A stretch of DNA of 64,000 nt from contig JAHWDD010000010.1 of assembly GCA_023897205.1 (NCBI GenBank), positions 2,529,696-2,593,695 of the forward strand. Direction: 5' to 3'. The notes below the pieces were generated by a model. The model made no database searches, had not been told where the DNA came from, and saw only the letters and a program-made list of their open reading frames with translations. Source of the stretch: Exophiala sp. HKRS030 (Eukaryota; Ascomycota; Eurotiomycetes; Chaetothyriales; Herpotrichiellaceae). The number at the start of each line of letters is the position of its first letter. The first letter of the stretch is position 1. Shown here piece by piece: positions 1 through 10,334 of this stretch. The position numbers and the translations under genes are program-made.

Positions 1-2958
1 TCTTCAAAGACTTTTTATCCTTTGTGGATGTTCCCCATGAACCCCAAATATCGTCCTTCTGAGTATCATTTTCGGTGACTGGAGGAATGGTAGTATCCTG
101 AGAGTCTAGGAAACCGGAGCCTGCTGCCTTCGATTTCTTCTTGTCTTTGGTCGAAACGCCCCAAGTTCCCCATGTATCAGCTACTTCAACTTCAGGTTCG
201 GGAACTGGAGGGTCAGATTCTTCAGTTGGAATTGGAATGCCCTTCAACTTGTACTCCTTCTCCTTCTTTTTCCGCTCTTTGGAGGAAAGGGCCAGCCATT
301 CGGCATAGCTCATGCCAGATTCTACTTCCACGATTGGTTCTGGCTCAGGTTCAGGTTCAGGTTCGGGTTCGGGTTCAGGTTCTGTAGGAATAGGTATCCC
401 TTTGCTGATGTATTCCTTTTCCTTCTTCTTCCTTTCCCTTGGGTCAGTGCCCGCCATTCAGCATAGCTCATGCCTTGCTCCTTAGGTGCCTCCTCGAAAG
501 GCTCAAGTTCCGGTTCAGGCTCGACCTCAGGTTCTGTTGGAATAGTAATTCCTTTGCTGATGTATTCCTTTTCCTTTTTCTTACGTTCCCTGGGAGTCAA
601 AGCTAACCACTCAGCATAACTCATGGCTTCCTCCTTTGGTTCCTCCTCAACAATTTCTGGTTCGGGTTCTGGTTCAGGTTCGGGCTCTCTGGGAATTGGG
701 ATTCCCTTGCTCAGATATTCCTTCTCCTTTTTCTTGCGCTCCCGGAGAGAGAGGGCCATCCACTCTGCGTAGCTCATTGCTTCTTCCTTGGGAGGTTCAG
801 GCTCGGGTTCCGGTTCGGGCTCTGTAGGGATGGCGATTCCCTTGCTTATATATTCCTTCTCCTTCTTTTTTCGTTCTTTGCTGGATAACAACATCCAACT
901 GCTATAGCTCATAGCCTCTTCTTTTGGTTCATCACTTGGAGATTCGAGAACTACCACGGGGTCGGGCTCGGGCAGAGGCTCCGTAGGTATTGGAATACCA
1001 CTAGCCTTGTATTCTTTCTCTTTCCGTTTCCTCTCCTTGGGCGACAGTGCCATCCACTCGTCGTAAGTCATTGCTTTTTCGCCAAAGTCATCAACTTCGG
1101 GGACAAGGTCGTCCACCACTTCCGGCTCGGGTTCTGTTGGGATGGGAATACCCTTCTTATCGTACTCCTTTTCCTTCTTCCTCCTCTCTTTCGGAGTCAA
1201 AGCAATCCATTCAGAATATGGCATTGCTTGTTCCTTCGGGGGTTCATCAGGTAGAGGATCAGGGTCGGCAAAATCATCAATGGTCGGTTCTGGTTCTGGC
1301 TCCGGCTCAGTAGGAATAGGAATGCCTTTCTTCACGTATTCCTTCTCTTTCTTCTTTCTGTCCTTTGGCGTCATTGACATCCATTCGGCGTAGCTCATGC
1401 CTTGAGGTTCTTTGGGTTCATCTTTTGGGACTTCAGGCTCGAGATCTGCTATGACTTCTGGAATTGAAGGCTCAGGACTTGTAACCTTTCCCTTTTTTCC
1501 TTTCTTGCCGAAGGTACCCCACGTGTCGTCAATGGCACTGGGTGGATCAGGCACGACTTCAGGAATAGGATCATCAATTATAGCCCCTTTCTTTCCCTTC
1601 TTAGTCTTAGCAGTGCTGAAGGCGCCCCAAGTGTCGTCGACAGTTGAACTTGTTGTGGTTTCAGCAACCTTCGAGGATAGATCCACAGATGCAGAAAGGT
1701 CTTCTGTCTTCTTGCCTTTCTTCTTGTTCTTGGTTCCCCAAGCGCTCGACATCCAATCATCGCCATCATCGGCCTTTTCCTCGCTGACGACGGCGGGAGG
1801 TGGGTCGGGCACGGCTAGAAGGTCATCAACCTCGCTGATCAAGCCTTTCTTACCCTTCTTCTTACTGGTTCCGAAGCCCCAATCAAAGGTGTTGTCTGAT
1901 TCTCCAACTTCTGCGATCAAATCTTTGGACTTGGTTGCAGATTCTGGGGCGATCTCGTCCTTCTTCCCCTTCTTTTTGGTAGTGGAAACTCCCCAGCCAC
2001 CCCATGACTCTTCCTCCTTGGGCTTTGTGTCCTTCTTGGAGGAAAATCCCCAAGCATCATCTGCTGCTTTGGTTTCGCCAAGATCGGTTTCGAAATTTAA
2101 TGCAGTGTCATCGGTTCCGAAATTACCAAAATCGAAATTTGTTCCGAAAGTCGATGTCTTTTTCTTCGACTTGTTGCCAGAGGACCAAGGGTTATTGTCG
2201 CCGAAATCTGTCGTCGTGGTTTTCTTATCGTCCTTTTTCGCACTCTTGTCTCCGGATTTGTCGTTCGCACCATTACTCAGGGAATCGAAATCCCAAGTCT
2301 TACCCCAGGCGCTAAAGCCGCTACCCGCATCCTTCTTCTCGTTACCACCAAAGGAAAATTCCAGTTTCGGAACGGAGTCGTCTAAGCTGATGTCTTGAAA
2401 GGTTGACGTTGCTGGGGGATCCGTAGTCGCTTCGTCCACGCCCTTTTCCGAGTCAGCGGCGTAGGGTGACCAAGACTAAGGACTTACCTTTTTCCCTTTC
2501 TTTCCCTTTTTATCTTTCTTGGTGGTGAAACCTGTAGTCCAGTCGTCATTTGCCGCAGTATCATTAGCATCATCAGCCCAACTCAAGGGATCTGCGCCCT
2601 TGTTGGCAGCTTCTTCATCCTTTTTCCTTTGTTCCTCCTCTTGTCGTTGCTTCTCCTCCTCCTCTTCCTTCTTCTTGTTCTTCTTCTTATTCTTCTTGCT
2701 GCCGCCGAAATCCCACTCGTCGTCACCACCACCACCTCCGTTATTGTTATCATCTCCTCCATTATCCCCTGCCCCAGCATTGTCACCACCTCCATTGCCA
2801 CCATCACCATCACCGCCTCCAGCAGGAGCTGTGCCCTCGCCTTCATTGTCCGATTCCATCCATTTGGCCTGTTGTGCTGCCTTGGCGGCCTTTTTGGCGG
2901 CCTTTTTGCCCCTCGACTGAGCGCCAGAGGTATCACCAAAGTCGATCTTGAAGTCCAT
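1..2958 (-). CDS. Lys/Trp-rich repeat protein, partial at left edge, with one frame break
   Basis: I do not recognise a named family. Exon 1 is 2958-2488 and exon 2 runs from 2442 off the left edge; the 45-nt intron (2443-2487) has GTAAGT, a CTGAC branch site and phase 0. The N-terminal half is acidic and Gly/Asn-rich with about ten modules of acidic residues, a Trp-Gly or Trp-x-Phe core, then a lysine cluster such as KKKGKK. The C-terminal half has eight copies of a roughly 50-residue repeat: MSYAEW, then KERKKKEKEY, then GIPIPTEP and a Pro-Glu tract. Two more WG-lysine modules follow before the edge. At the GGG run 441-443 the frame shifts by one missing base. Read in the next frame, KKKEKEY, IPIPTEP, an eighth repeat and two WG modules continue open to base 1. 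I infer an intact gene with a sequence error. A low-complexity RNA-binding or scaffold role is only a guess. Confidence 0.75.
170..1500 (-). repeat. Tandem coding repeat, eight units of about 150 bp
   Basis: Eight imperfect units lie within the coding sequence. On the + strand each shows the reverse complement of MSYAEW, for example around 301-316, 615-630, 765-780 and 1389-1402, followed by a Pro-Glu coding tract rich in GGTTC/GGCTC. Units differ at many third positions, so the array is old, not a recent expansion. The Pro-Glu tracts vary in length between units, as expected from slippage. Confidence 0.85.
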
Positions 2959-5864
2959 GTTGCTGGGGGATAATCGACTGGTTGGGGCAGAGGGTGGAGA
3001 TGTTATTGTCATTACTGAGGCAAGGCTGTTTAGAATATGAGGCCTCGCGACTGGGTCAGCCAGGGTTTCGGCCGAGGAGTTTTGGTCCGAAGTATCGGGA
3101 GGGGGACAGCTGCCATAGGGAAGTGGATGTGTGGCTATCTGCTCTAACAAGGCTGCGACCAGCGCAGTGGCTTTTAGATATACAGCATGGCTGATGGATT
3201 GGTGCTGTGAAAGTGTGTCAGGGATGGACTCGCGGGTTAAAGTTGAAAGAAAGAGAACGGGACTCGAAAAGAGAAAGGCGGAAAGTAGAGAATGATCAAA
3301 GTTGGACTATGCAGGTCGAATTAGGATGAAGAGATGTTGCGCATACCCGTAAGTCTGGCGTGTTGTTCTTGCATGGAGTGGAGGTAGCGGTGTGCAGACG
3401 GCATGGCCAATCGGCTATAGGACTATAAAGGCCAACCTCCCGCATGCGACAACAACGCGAGCCTCCCGTCTCATCCATTCCAATCTTGCACGATCCCAGG
3501 ATCTTTCGTCGATGATACACGCTGCTGTTGACAGTTGTGGTGGGCCATGAGGCTACGGCGGTAGCCATGCTGTGGTTGTGCAAGGTGTTGGCTTGTGTTG
3601 AGGTTGGAAAGCATTTGATGCGACGGCGGCAGATCGAAAAGACAAAGATGTGGTGTTGAGAGACGAAAGGAAGTCAAGATACAACAGCGACAAGAAGCAA
3701 AAAGCCTTTTGCTGGTGTAAAGTAGGTAAGTATGAGGGTGCGTGTGAGTGGGTGTGATTGAGCAAACTGGGAAGCGACAGTGAGCTGGGGGTGAGTGACG
3801 AGCTGCGGCGTCAGGAGGTCACAAGAAGCAGCCGAGACGATCCATTGGCCAAAAAGTGGAAAGCGTCACCAGAGGAAGGTGCCAAAAGTTGTTTGGAGGC
3901 AGGTGCGAGGGTGCGAGGGTGGGAAGGTGGGAAGGTGGAAGGGTGGGCGGCGAACTGCAAGGGGCTTGCAGGGGTGTTGGGAGCAATCGGCAGTGGCTCA
4001 AGAGGCTAGAGGCTCTATCGATGATGCTCAACCCCGGCCTATCGGTCTATCGTGGTCTAATCGATACACAAACGATTGCAAAACAAGAGGGAGGAGAGGG
4101 AAAAAAGAGAAAATTGTCCAGGAAAAAAAGGGGGGGCAAATATTAGAAAATGAAATATATTGCTACCTGACGCGCAAGGCTCCCTTCTCTGGCAAACCCG
4201 ATGGGAGGAAAAATCCAACTGCATATCATTGAGGAAAAATTCATCTGATGCTCCAGTCAGTGGCTCATCATACATGAACTCGGACTGATTTGTAGAGTGT
4301 AGTGCGGAACGAACGAATGATGGCTCGATTAGTGTGTGCCAGAGATGCAGTGGTAGGTGGGCACCTGCTGGGTTGGCATGGGGGATGGATTCCAACCAGC
4401 CAACGGATTGCTCACCGCTACAATAACAAATTGGTTGCTAGGCGAATGGGACAAAGGCAAAACAGTCAAGCTCGCGAAGTGCTCCGAAGGCACTGATTGA
4501 CTGGGACGCGTCGTGTGCCCAAGTCGTAACTACCACTGAACTACCACGTTAGTCACGAGTCGTGTGGGTGTGGGTGTGTGTGCAGGTGTGGGCGAGATTA
4601 GGGGCTCGTGCTGGAGATCAACAAGTTAGTCACCCAGGTGTTAGCTACTTAGGTGGTTAGTTAGGGATATTGGCGTGACTGGCTGGGATAAGGGGACCTC
4701 CTGGGTAGAGGCGAGTCGTGACGGCGGTTGGGCCGAGCGGCGGGATGGGGCCAGCTTGTCATAGCTCACCAACGTGTCAACAAACCGTCAACAATTTAAC
4801 CACGAGTACCACCAGAGCACCCTGGCGTGCCTGGCTTATGCCTCGGGGGCGAATGAACCGCTGGGACTTGCTAGTTGGTAGCCCTGTCAACTTGTCAAGT
4901 CGTCAGCCGACTCGTGGGTGGTGGGTTCCAGGTAGGCAAGCACAAGCACTGCCAAAGAGATTCACCAAAGGCTCTTAGATCAAATGATTGGCTCGCTGCA
5001 CGCGAGCAGCGATAGTGCACATTCAGCACCATCATCGTCAGAGTGAACGAGACGACTAATGACTAACGACCAACGTGGTAGTAAAACTAGAGGACGGAGT
5101 ACTCCTTCAAAACGTGCTAGGCAGCAATAATAGGCAGAGCCTCGAACGGCAATAAAAGATTCCGTAAATGGCGGCGAAGCAACGATCACTGAGTCTCCCG
5201 AGTCTGTCCGTATAGACTTCCTAAGACTCGTTATCTTTGAATTGTATCTCGAAGGGACATTACCCATTTAGTCGTCTTGTCGGTGATGTCGACTATTTGA
5301 TGAGTGGTACAGATACATACCACTTCCTTTGCAGACGATCTCATCATTTCATCATTGCGTCTGAGTAGTAACTCCTGGGATGATTACCATTACCATTGAA
5401 ATGCCAGAGACAACAACACGGAGAAGAACGGAGTTCCTCAAGTACCAAGCCGGCCTAGTTAGGGCGCCGTCTCATGTATGCGAATAGGCATTCTGGGTTC
5501 TCCGGCACCGCCCGTCGCACCACCGGGAAGTGTACTAGCCTCCCTAGCCATCCCTGGAACCGACACCAAACAATCTGACCTCGGACAAAACGGACACTGA
5601 TTGTTTGGAGGTGGCAGCCACCTTGTTCTTCGAAACACCTACCATGAGTTCGACGGTGCTCTAGCAACAGATCACTGTCGCATGTAATTGTGATCGATTG
5701 CTTCACAGAGTCCTTTGGCTTGATCTGTACAGCATGTTGGTGATAGTTCCGTTTTGGCCCACCATAGGCCTCTGAGGTGTCGGAAGACAGTCTCGTGCAA
5801 TAATACTCCGCTCGTGCCTTGTGCCTTGTGATTCTGCATTCCCTTCTTATCCAGGAGCAACTGG
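2959..5864. other. Long gene-poor region (2.9 kb) with upstream sequence of the repeat protein
   Basis: No reading frame here has a recognisable domain, and the short frames lack coherent splice structure. It holds the promoter and 5' leader of the repeat-protein gene, a G-rich tandem repeat near 3902-3947, and GT/TAG-rich stretches between about 4540 and 4680. The part next to 5864 is the 3' flank of the FAM192A-like gene. Confidence 0.6.
3902..3947 (+). repeat. G-rich 8-bp tandem repeat, potential G-quadruplex
   Basis: Units of the type GGTGCGAG, GGTGCGAG, GGTGGGAA, GGTGGGAA, GGTGGAAG and GGTGGGCG follow each other. G3 runs at 3909-3911, 3917-3919, 3921-3923 and 3929-3931, with loops of 5, 1 and 5 nt, meet the usual G3N1-7 rule. 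Two further G3 runs lie at 3941-3943 and 3945-3947. It sits about 950 bp upstream of the repeat-protein start. Confidence 0.7.
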
Positions 5865-6685
5865 CTAGTCATCGTCAGAGCTATAGCCATGCAATCCGAG
5901 GTTGACAGAGAGGGAACTGGACAGAGTCTGTTTCGTGTCTGGCGCAAGGGAAGGATACTCCCCGGTTTTGGATTTGTCTGCAGCGGTATTCTGAGTTCCA
6001 GGCGATGCACTAGGTTTGAGGTTGGAATCTTCGGCTTCAACTGGCTTTGGTTCTTCTCGACTAAATACGCGAATCTTGTCCTCTGAGGCCGATGACATTT
6101 TTCTCAATTTTGCTGTCTCTGCCGGTGCATCGTGGTCACGCCGTCGCTTTTTCTTCTTGGTTGTCCAGCTTGATGATGCCACCGGAGAGCCAAGAGGATT
6201 TCCACCAGAGGCACCACCGACAACCGTAGGATTGCTACTGTCCAGCAGAGATTGTTCAGCCGCAGCTCGTTGCCTGCGAAAGGCCTCCAGTCGCTCAGCA
6301 GTTTCCTGCTCCACGGCGGTCTCTTTGGCTTTGACCGATTCGTTGACCGATTCCAAAAATTCGATCTCATCTTCATCCAGAGCTCGGAATTGGTTTTTGA
6401 GGCGGGCTTGTTCTTCGAATGCGTCTTGTTTGGCAGCTTTGAAAGGTTGATCCTAGAGTGTTAGACCGCCCCGTACTTTGAAGATAGAGAACCAAGTTCA
6501 AATCCATCACACCTACCTTTATTCTGTTGAAGCACTTCATATAAACTCTTGCCACCTTCTTGCTCACCGGGTTTAATTACTGGCTTTGGTTTCCTCTGTG
6601 CCTCGACTTCTTTTTGAGCCTGGAGCCAAGCGTCATCTCGTGGTTTGGAGTCAGCATCAGTGCCGGCTGAAATGAATCGAGACAT
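5865..6685 (-). CDS. FAM192A/PIP30 (Fyv6) N-terminal domain protein
   Basis: Exons are 6685-6517 and 6436-5865; the intron 6437-6516 (80 nt) has a CTAAC branch and a phase-1 junction, giving 246 residues. The N-terminus has the family pattern: a phenylalanine-initiated start (MSRFISAG), a basic stretch, KSLYEVLQQNK, and then AAKQDAFEEQ with KNQFRALDEDEIEFL. The splice falls exactly between LQQNK and AAKQ, which supports the acceptor at 6437 over a closer AG at 6453. Next come an Ala/Gln/Glu-rich helix, a lysine-arginine patch KKKKRRR near the middle (probable nuclear signal) and an acidic C-terminus ending SSDDD. The family includes human PSME3-interacting protein and the yeast splicing factor Fyv6, so a nuclear role in proteasome-activator binding or splicing is likely. 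Which of the two applies cannot be told from sequence. Confidence 0.85.
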
Positions 6686-8162
6686 GTCTGCCGTCTTATA
6701 CCGAGCGGTAAAATACGCCTGGCTAGAGCTGCTGGATAAAAGGGTGGTGCGGGTTTTAAGAAATCATCCTTGGGGCTGTCACAAATCAAAAAAACAGTGG
6801 TTCCTCTTTGGTGCCGTGTGCTTAGCAGATTGCTAGTTAGGTAGGTAGGTACATAATTAATGTACGGAGCAGTTGGACTGTACTCCGCAGTACTCGACTC
6901 CGCACAATGTCCTTTATAATTGTCCGCAGACACGGCAGGTGACCAGTGGTGACCCAAGGAGCAGCCAAGCAAAGCACGTGTGGCGACGGCTAGTGGGCCG
7001 AGGGCCAGACTTGGGAGGACCCTAAGGGTTTTAGCAGCGATCTTTAGGCTGTTCTACTCAGCCAGTTGAGCCACCGTGGCCACTTAGGCATCTTAGGCAC
7101 CGTGTGGATCGTGAGCAAGTGCCGAGCCCTCCCCTAAGAGACCTTTGGAGGCCCCTCGGGCCCTTCAGACCCTAGGACAAGAAGCCCGTGAGTCTGGCTG
7201 ATCGCTACCACAAGCGCCTCCAAACCCGCCGTTATTCCCGGGCTTCGAGAAGCATCACCGCGTGCTGCATTGAATCTGATCCTCATTCCGGCAATTCACC
7301 CGCTCACGCTCACGAGTCACAAGTCGCTCCCCAAATTACCGTGAGTACGCAGGGTCGCGTACTTAGCCTTGTACAGTATAATCAGATTTGGACGGCCCGG
7401 AGTTTCTACATTTCGAGATCCTAGAAGCGAGACGTCATTCCCGGTGGCGACAGATCTGTTTATTATTATTTTTTTCGTGAACGGGGCAAGGTCGATTCTT
7501 TCGAGGACAAACTAGAAGCTGGGGACCAGAGTAGAAGAAATCAAAGACTGGTTGTATCGTTGAATCGTTGTATCTCAACGAGGGAGATCAAGGCTTTCTT
7601 ATGCCCGCGCCTAGAAGAGACTGGCCACAAGACTTGTCCTGACTCCTCGTGCTCCTTCCAAGTTCCATCAGGCGCCCAAATGAAAAAGGCTTCCTTCCTC
7701 CCTCCTCCCCGCGTCCCAGATTGGAAGGAAATACATAATTTTCTGTTTCTCTTTCAGGCTAAATACACGATTGTCTACTCTAGATTTACCAGCACTTGAG
7801 CCCTGTGTAGCCCCAGTCTTTCCACCATCAACCACCAATGTCGCGCCTCGTTGATCCACATTGATCATCAAACCCTCTGCCCCTCGTCCATTGTGTCGTC
7901 GAAGCCCGTTACATTTGGAGAAATGTCCTTGCCCCACCATGACCATCTGGTCCCTGGAAGTCTGTTCGATGCCACCGGAGAATGACTGGAAATTTCCTAC
8001 AAAACTATTTATCTCGCAACCTGCCCGTCGGCTGTTTTGGTTTCACTCTCCCCTCGATCTTGATTTTCTATGTCCTGTCTGAGAATTCTCGCTACTGTAC
8101 CGAGATCTTGCACAAGCCGTATCACCTGCACGCGATTCCGACCCCGTTTACTTCTCCGGGCA
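6686..8162. other. Divergent intergenic region (1.5 kb)
   Basis: This lies between the 5' ends of the FAM192A-like gene and the AKR gene and should hold both promoters. It has a short GTAG tandem near 6836-6850, a T-rich tract near 7458-7475, and a pyrimidine-rich stretch near 7690-7710 of the kind common upstream of fungal genes. No convincing gene is present. Confidence 0.55.
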
Positions 8163-9262
8163 ATGACTACTTCACAAGAAGGAAAAGGCACCAAGTGAGG
8201 AAAAGTCGAAAAGTTTTCGGGCGGTGCTGTTGGCTGACACGAGTCTAGGACGGTGTTCACCTTGAACACAGGTGACAAGCTGCCTGGCGTTGGTCTGGGA
8301 ACATGGCAATCGAAGCCCGATGAAGTGCGCATTGCTGTCAGAGACGCTCTTTTGGCTGGCTACCGACATATTGACACGTAAGAAACGGTTTACCACAATG
8401 TTTTGCGATCCCATTTACTGATTGATCTGCGTTTAGTGCTCTTGCGTACGGCAACGAAGCTGAGGTCGGTCAGGGTATCAAGGATTCTGGTGTTCCCCGG
8501 AGTGAAATCTGGATCACCACCAAACTCGACAACCCCTGGCACAAGCGCGTTCCAGAGGGCATTGCTTCCTCGCTGAAGGATCTTCAAACCGATTATGTCG
8601 ACCTGTACCTCATGCACTGGCCCAGTTCCAGTGTGCCTGAAGATTTGAAGAAGCATTATGACGACTGGAACTTCATTGACACATGGTACCTTACCTGATC
8701 AACCGGCGCGTTTGGTTTTCAAGGCTGACACTGTAAATCTAGGCGTGAGATGCAGAAACTCGTTGGAACCGGTAAAGTGCGAAACATTGGCGTTTCCAAC
8801 TTTGTCATCTCCAATCTCGAAAAACTGCTGAATGCCGAGTCAACAACGATCGTGCCAGCCGTCAACCAGATCGAGGTTCATCCCAACATGCCCTCACCAA
8901 AGACCATCGCCTACTGCAAAGAGAAGGGTATCCACGTCACTGCATACTCATGCTTGGGCTCAACCGACTCACCCCTATCCGGCGACAAGACTTTGGGCAA
9001 GATCGCCGAGGCGCATGGCAAGACACCTCAACAAGTCCTTCTTCAATGGGGTCTGCAGCGAGGAACCTCGGTCATCCCCAAGAGCGTCACCAAGTCAAGA
9101 ATCGAGGCCAACTTCCAACTCGATGGCTGGGAATTGACTCCAGAAGAGGTGGAGACACTCAGCAGCATTAAGGACAGATTCAAGGTCTGTGGAGATGCAT
9201 GGCTTCCAGTCAGGGTTTTCTTCAACGAAGAAGGCGATGGTGGCGATGTACCCAGCCATTAA
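8163..9262 (+). CDS. Aldo-keto reductase, 309 aa
   Basis: Exons 8163-8194, 8249-8377, 8437-8685 and 8743-9262 join in frame; introns are 54, 59 and 57 nt with good GT..AG ends. It is an NADPH-dependent aldo-keto reductase of the GCY1/glycerol dehydrogenase type (TIM barrel, probably cytosolic), which reduces aldehydes and ketones. Visible family marks are GLGTWQS near the N-terminus, the catalytic tetrad in GYRHIDTA (Asp), ALAYGNE (Tyr), ITTKLDN (Lys) and LMHWP (His), then IGVSNF and the cofactor-binding [15 protein letters not shown]. The length is normal. It is unusual only in a slightly longer acidic/glycine C-terminal tail. The substrate is not predictable. A second, intronless AKR lies at 43390-44364. 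Confidence 0.93.
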
Positions 9263-10334
9263 ACTGGAAACCTGGAGTATTTCCGGCAGGAGTTTGTCCG
9301 TTGATAGCGACTTCCGAAGCAGATGTCCACACATCTAGAGATAGAAATTGAGACTTCGTATAGGAGGCATATGGTCGTTGGCAACAAAGCGAGATCAAAC
9401 ATCCCGAATCGCGAACCACATGTGCAGACGATATACTCCCCAACTATCGCTGCGACTTACCTGCAGAAGAATGTAAAGATGTTAAATGCGTAAAACCATG
9501 GATTTATTTAGCAAATACACTCGAAGCGACGATCATAAGAAAACTGCTAGGGCCAGGTGAGTCACGTGTGCCACCAGAGGATTCAGCCCGAACGATCACA
9601 TGACGCACGTGTTTAGTGTCGGGACTACAATGAATCGTTGCTCCACTGTCACACGTTGTGAGAAGCTCTTCGTATTCGAAAAGCCGATACGAAATGCAGC
9701 CCACAGGCTCCCACTGTTCAAGACTTGAGAGGGAACCCTGGGTGTCCCTGTCACTTTGGACGCCTTAAAAATGTTCACCAACCAATCGAGTCCTTAGAGC
9801 AAGTCCCTCCTGTCCGGTCGATTACAGGATGCACGAGCGGTCAAGTCATTAGGTAAGCTACGAATTCTGGCCTGTGCATTTTGTGGTCGCCATTCCACCG
9901 CTGCCTGGCCTGGGGCTGATTTTAAAATACCCATCATGGCAAATCTACGCTCCAGGTGTGGCTAATCCGCAGCAGTTCACTACATCTCCGTTGCTCGTCT
10001 TTATCGCTCATCCTCTGGAAGATCAACGATATTCTTCTAGATTAGGATACTATTCACCGGGTTCGGTATACCCTTGGGCACACTCCTCTTGAATACGCGG
10101 TCCTTCAGTGTCGTCCATATCCATGACCCCGCCGGTGGCCAGGAACCAATGCCGACATAACTAAGCAAGCACCCGTAAGTGAATCGATATGCGACCAGAC
10201 CTTTAGGATTGAGCACACCACCTCTGTCTCTTTAATCCGCGTACGACCACGATTTCTTATTCCGCAGGCGGCGCGACAAATCTGGGCTTCCCTCCTAACA
10301 GTCCACCAAAGTGCGCCGGTTATAAAATCCCGAA
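9263..10334. other. Intergenic region (1.1 kb) with two CACGTG sites
   Basis: It separates the AKR stop from the Zn2Cys6 regulator start. I see no gene. CACGTG palindromes at 9563-9568 and 9606-9611, 43 bp apart, are typical bHLH-factor sites. TATAAA occurs at 10321-10326, only nine bases before the ATG, so it is more likely part of the leader than a working TATA box. Confidence 0.5.

Noticed and set aside
1412..2398. 328-codon frame on the + strand
   Set aside because: It is the antisense shadow of the low-complexity repeat-protein gene and has no domain of its own.
2629..2973. Leu/Ile/Thr-rich + strand frame that resembles a membrane protein
   Set aside because: It is the antisense of Lys/Glu- and Gly/Asn-rich codons of the repeat-protein exon.
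6453..6516. Acceptor at 6453 for the FAM192A-like intron
   Set aside because: It gives the wrong phase. The acceptor at 6437 recreates the conserved NKAAKQ sequence.
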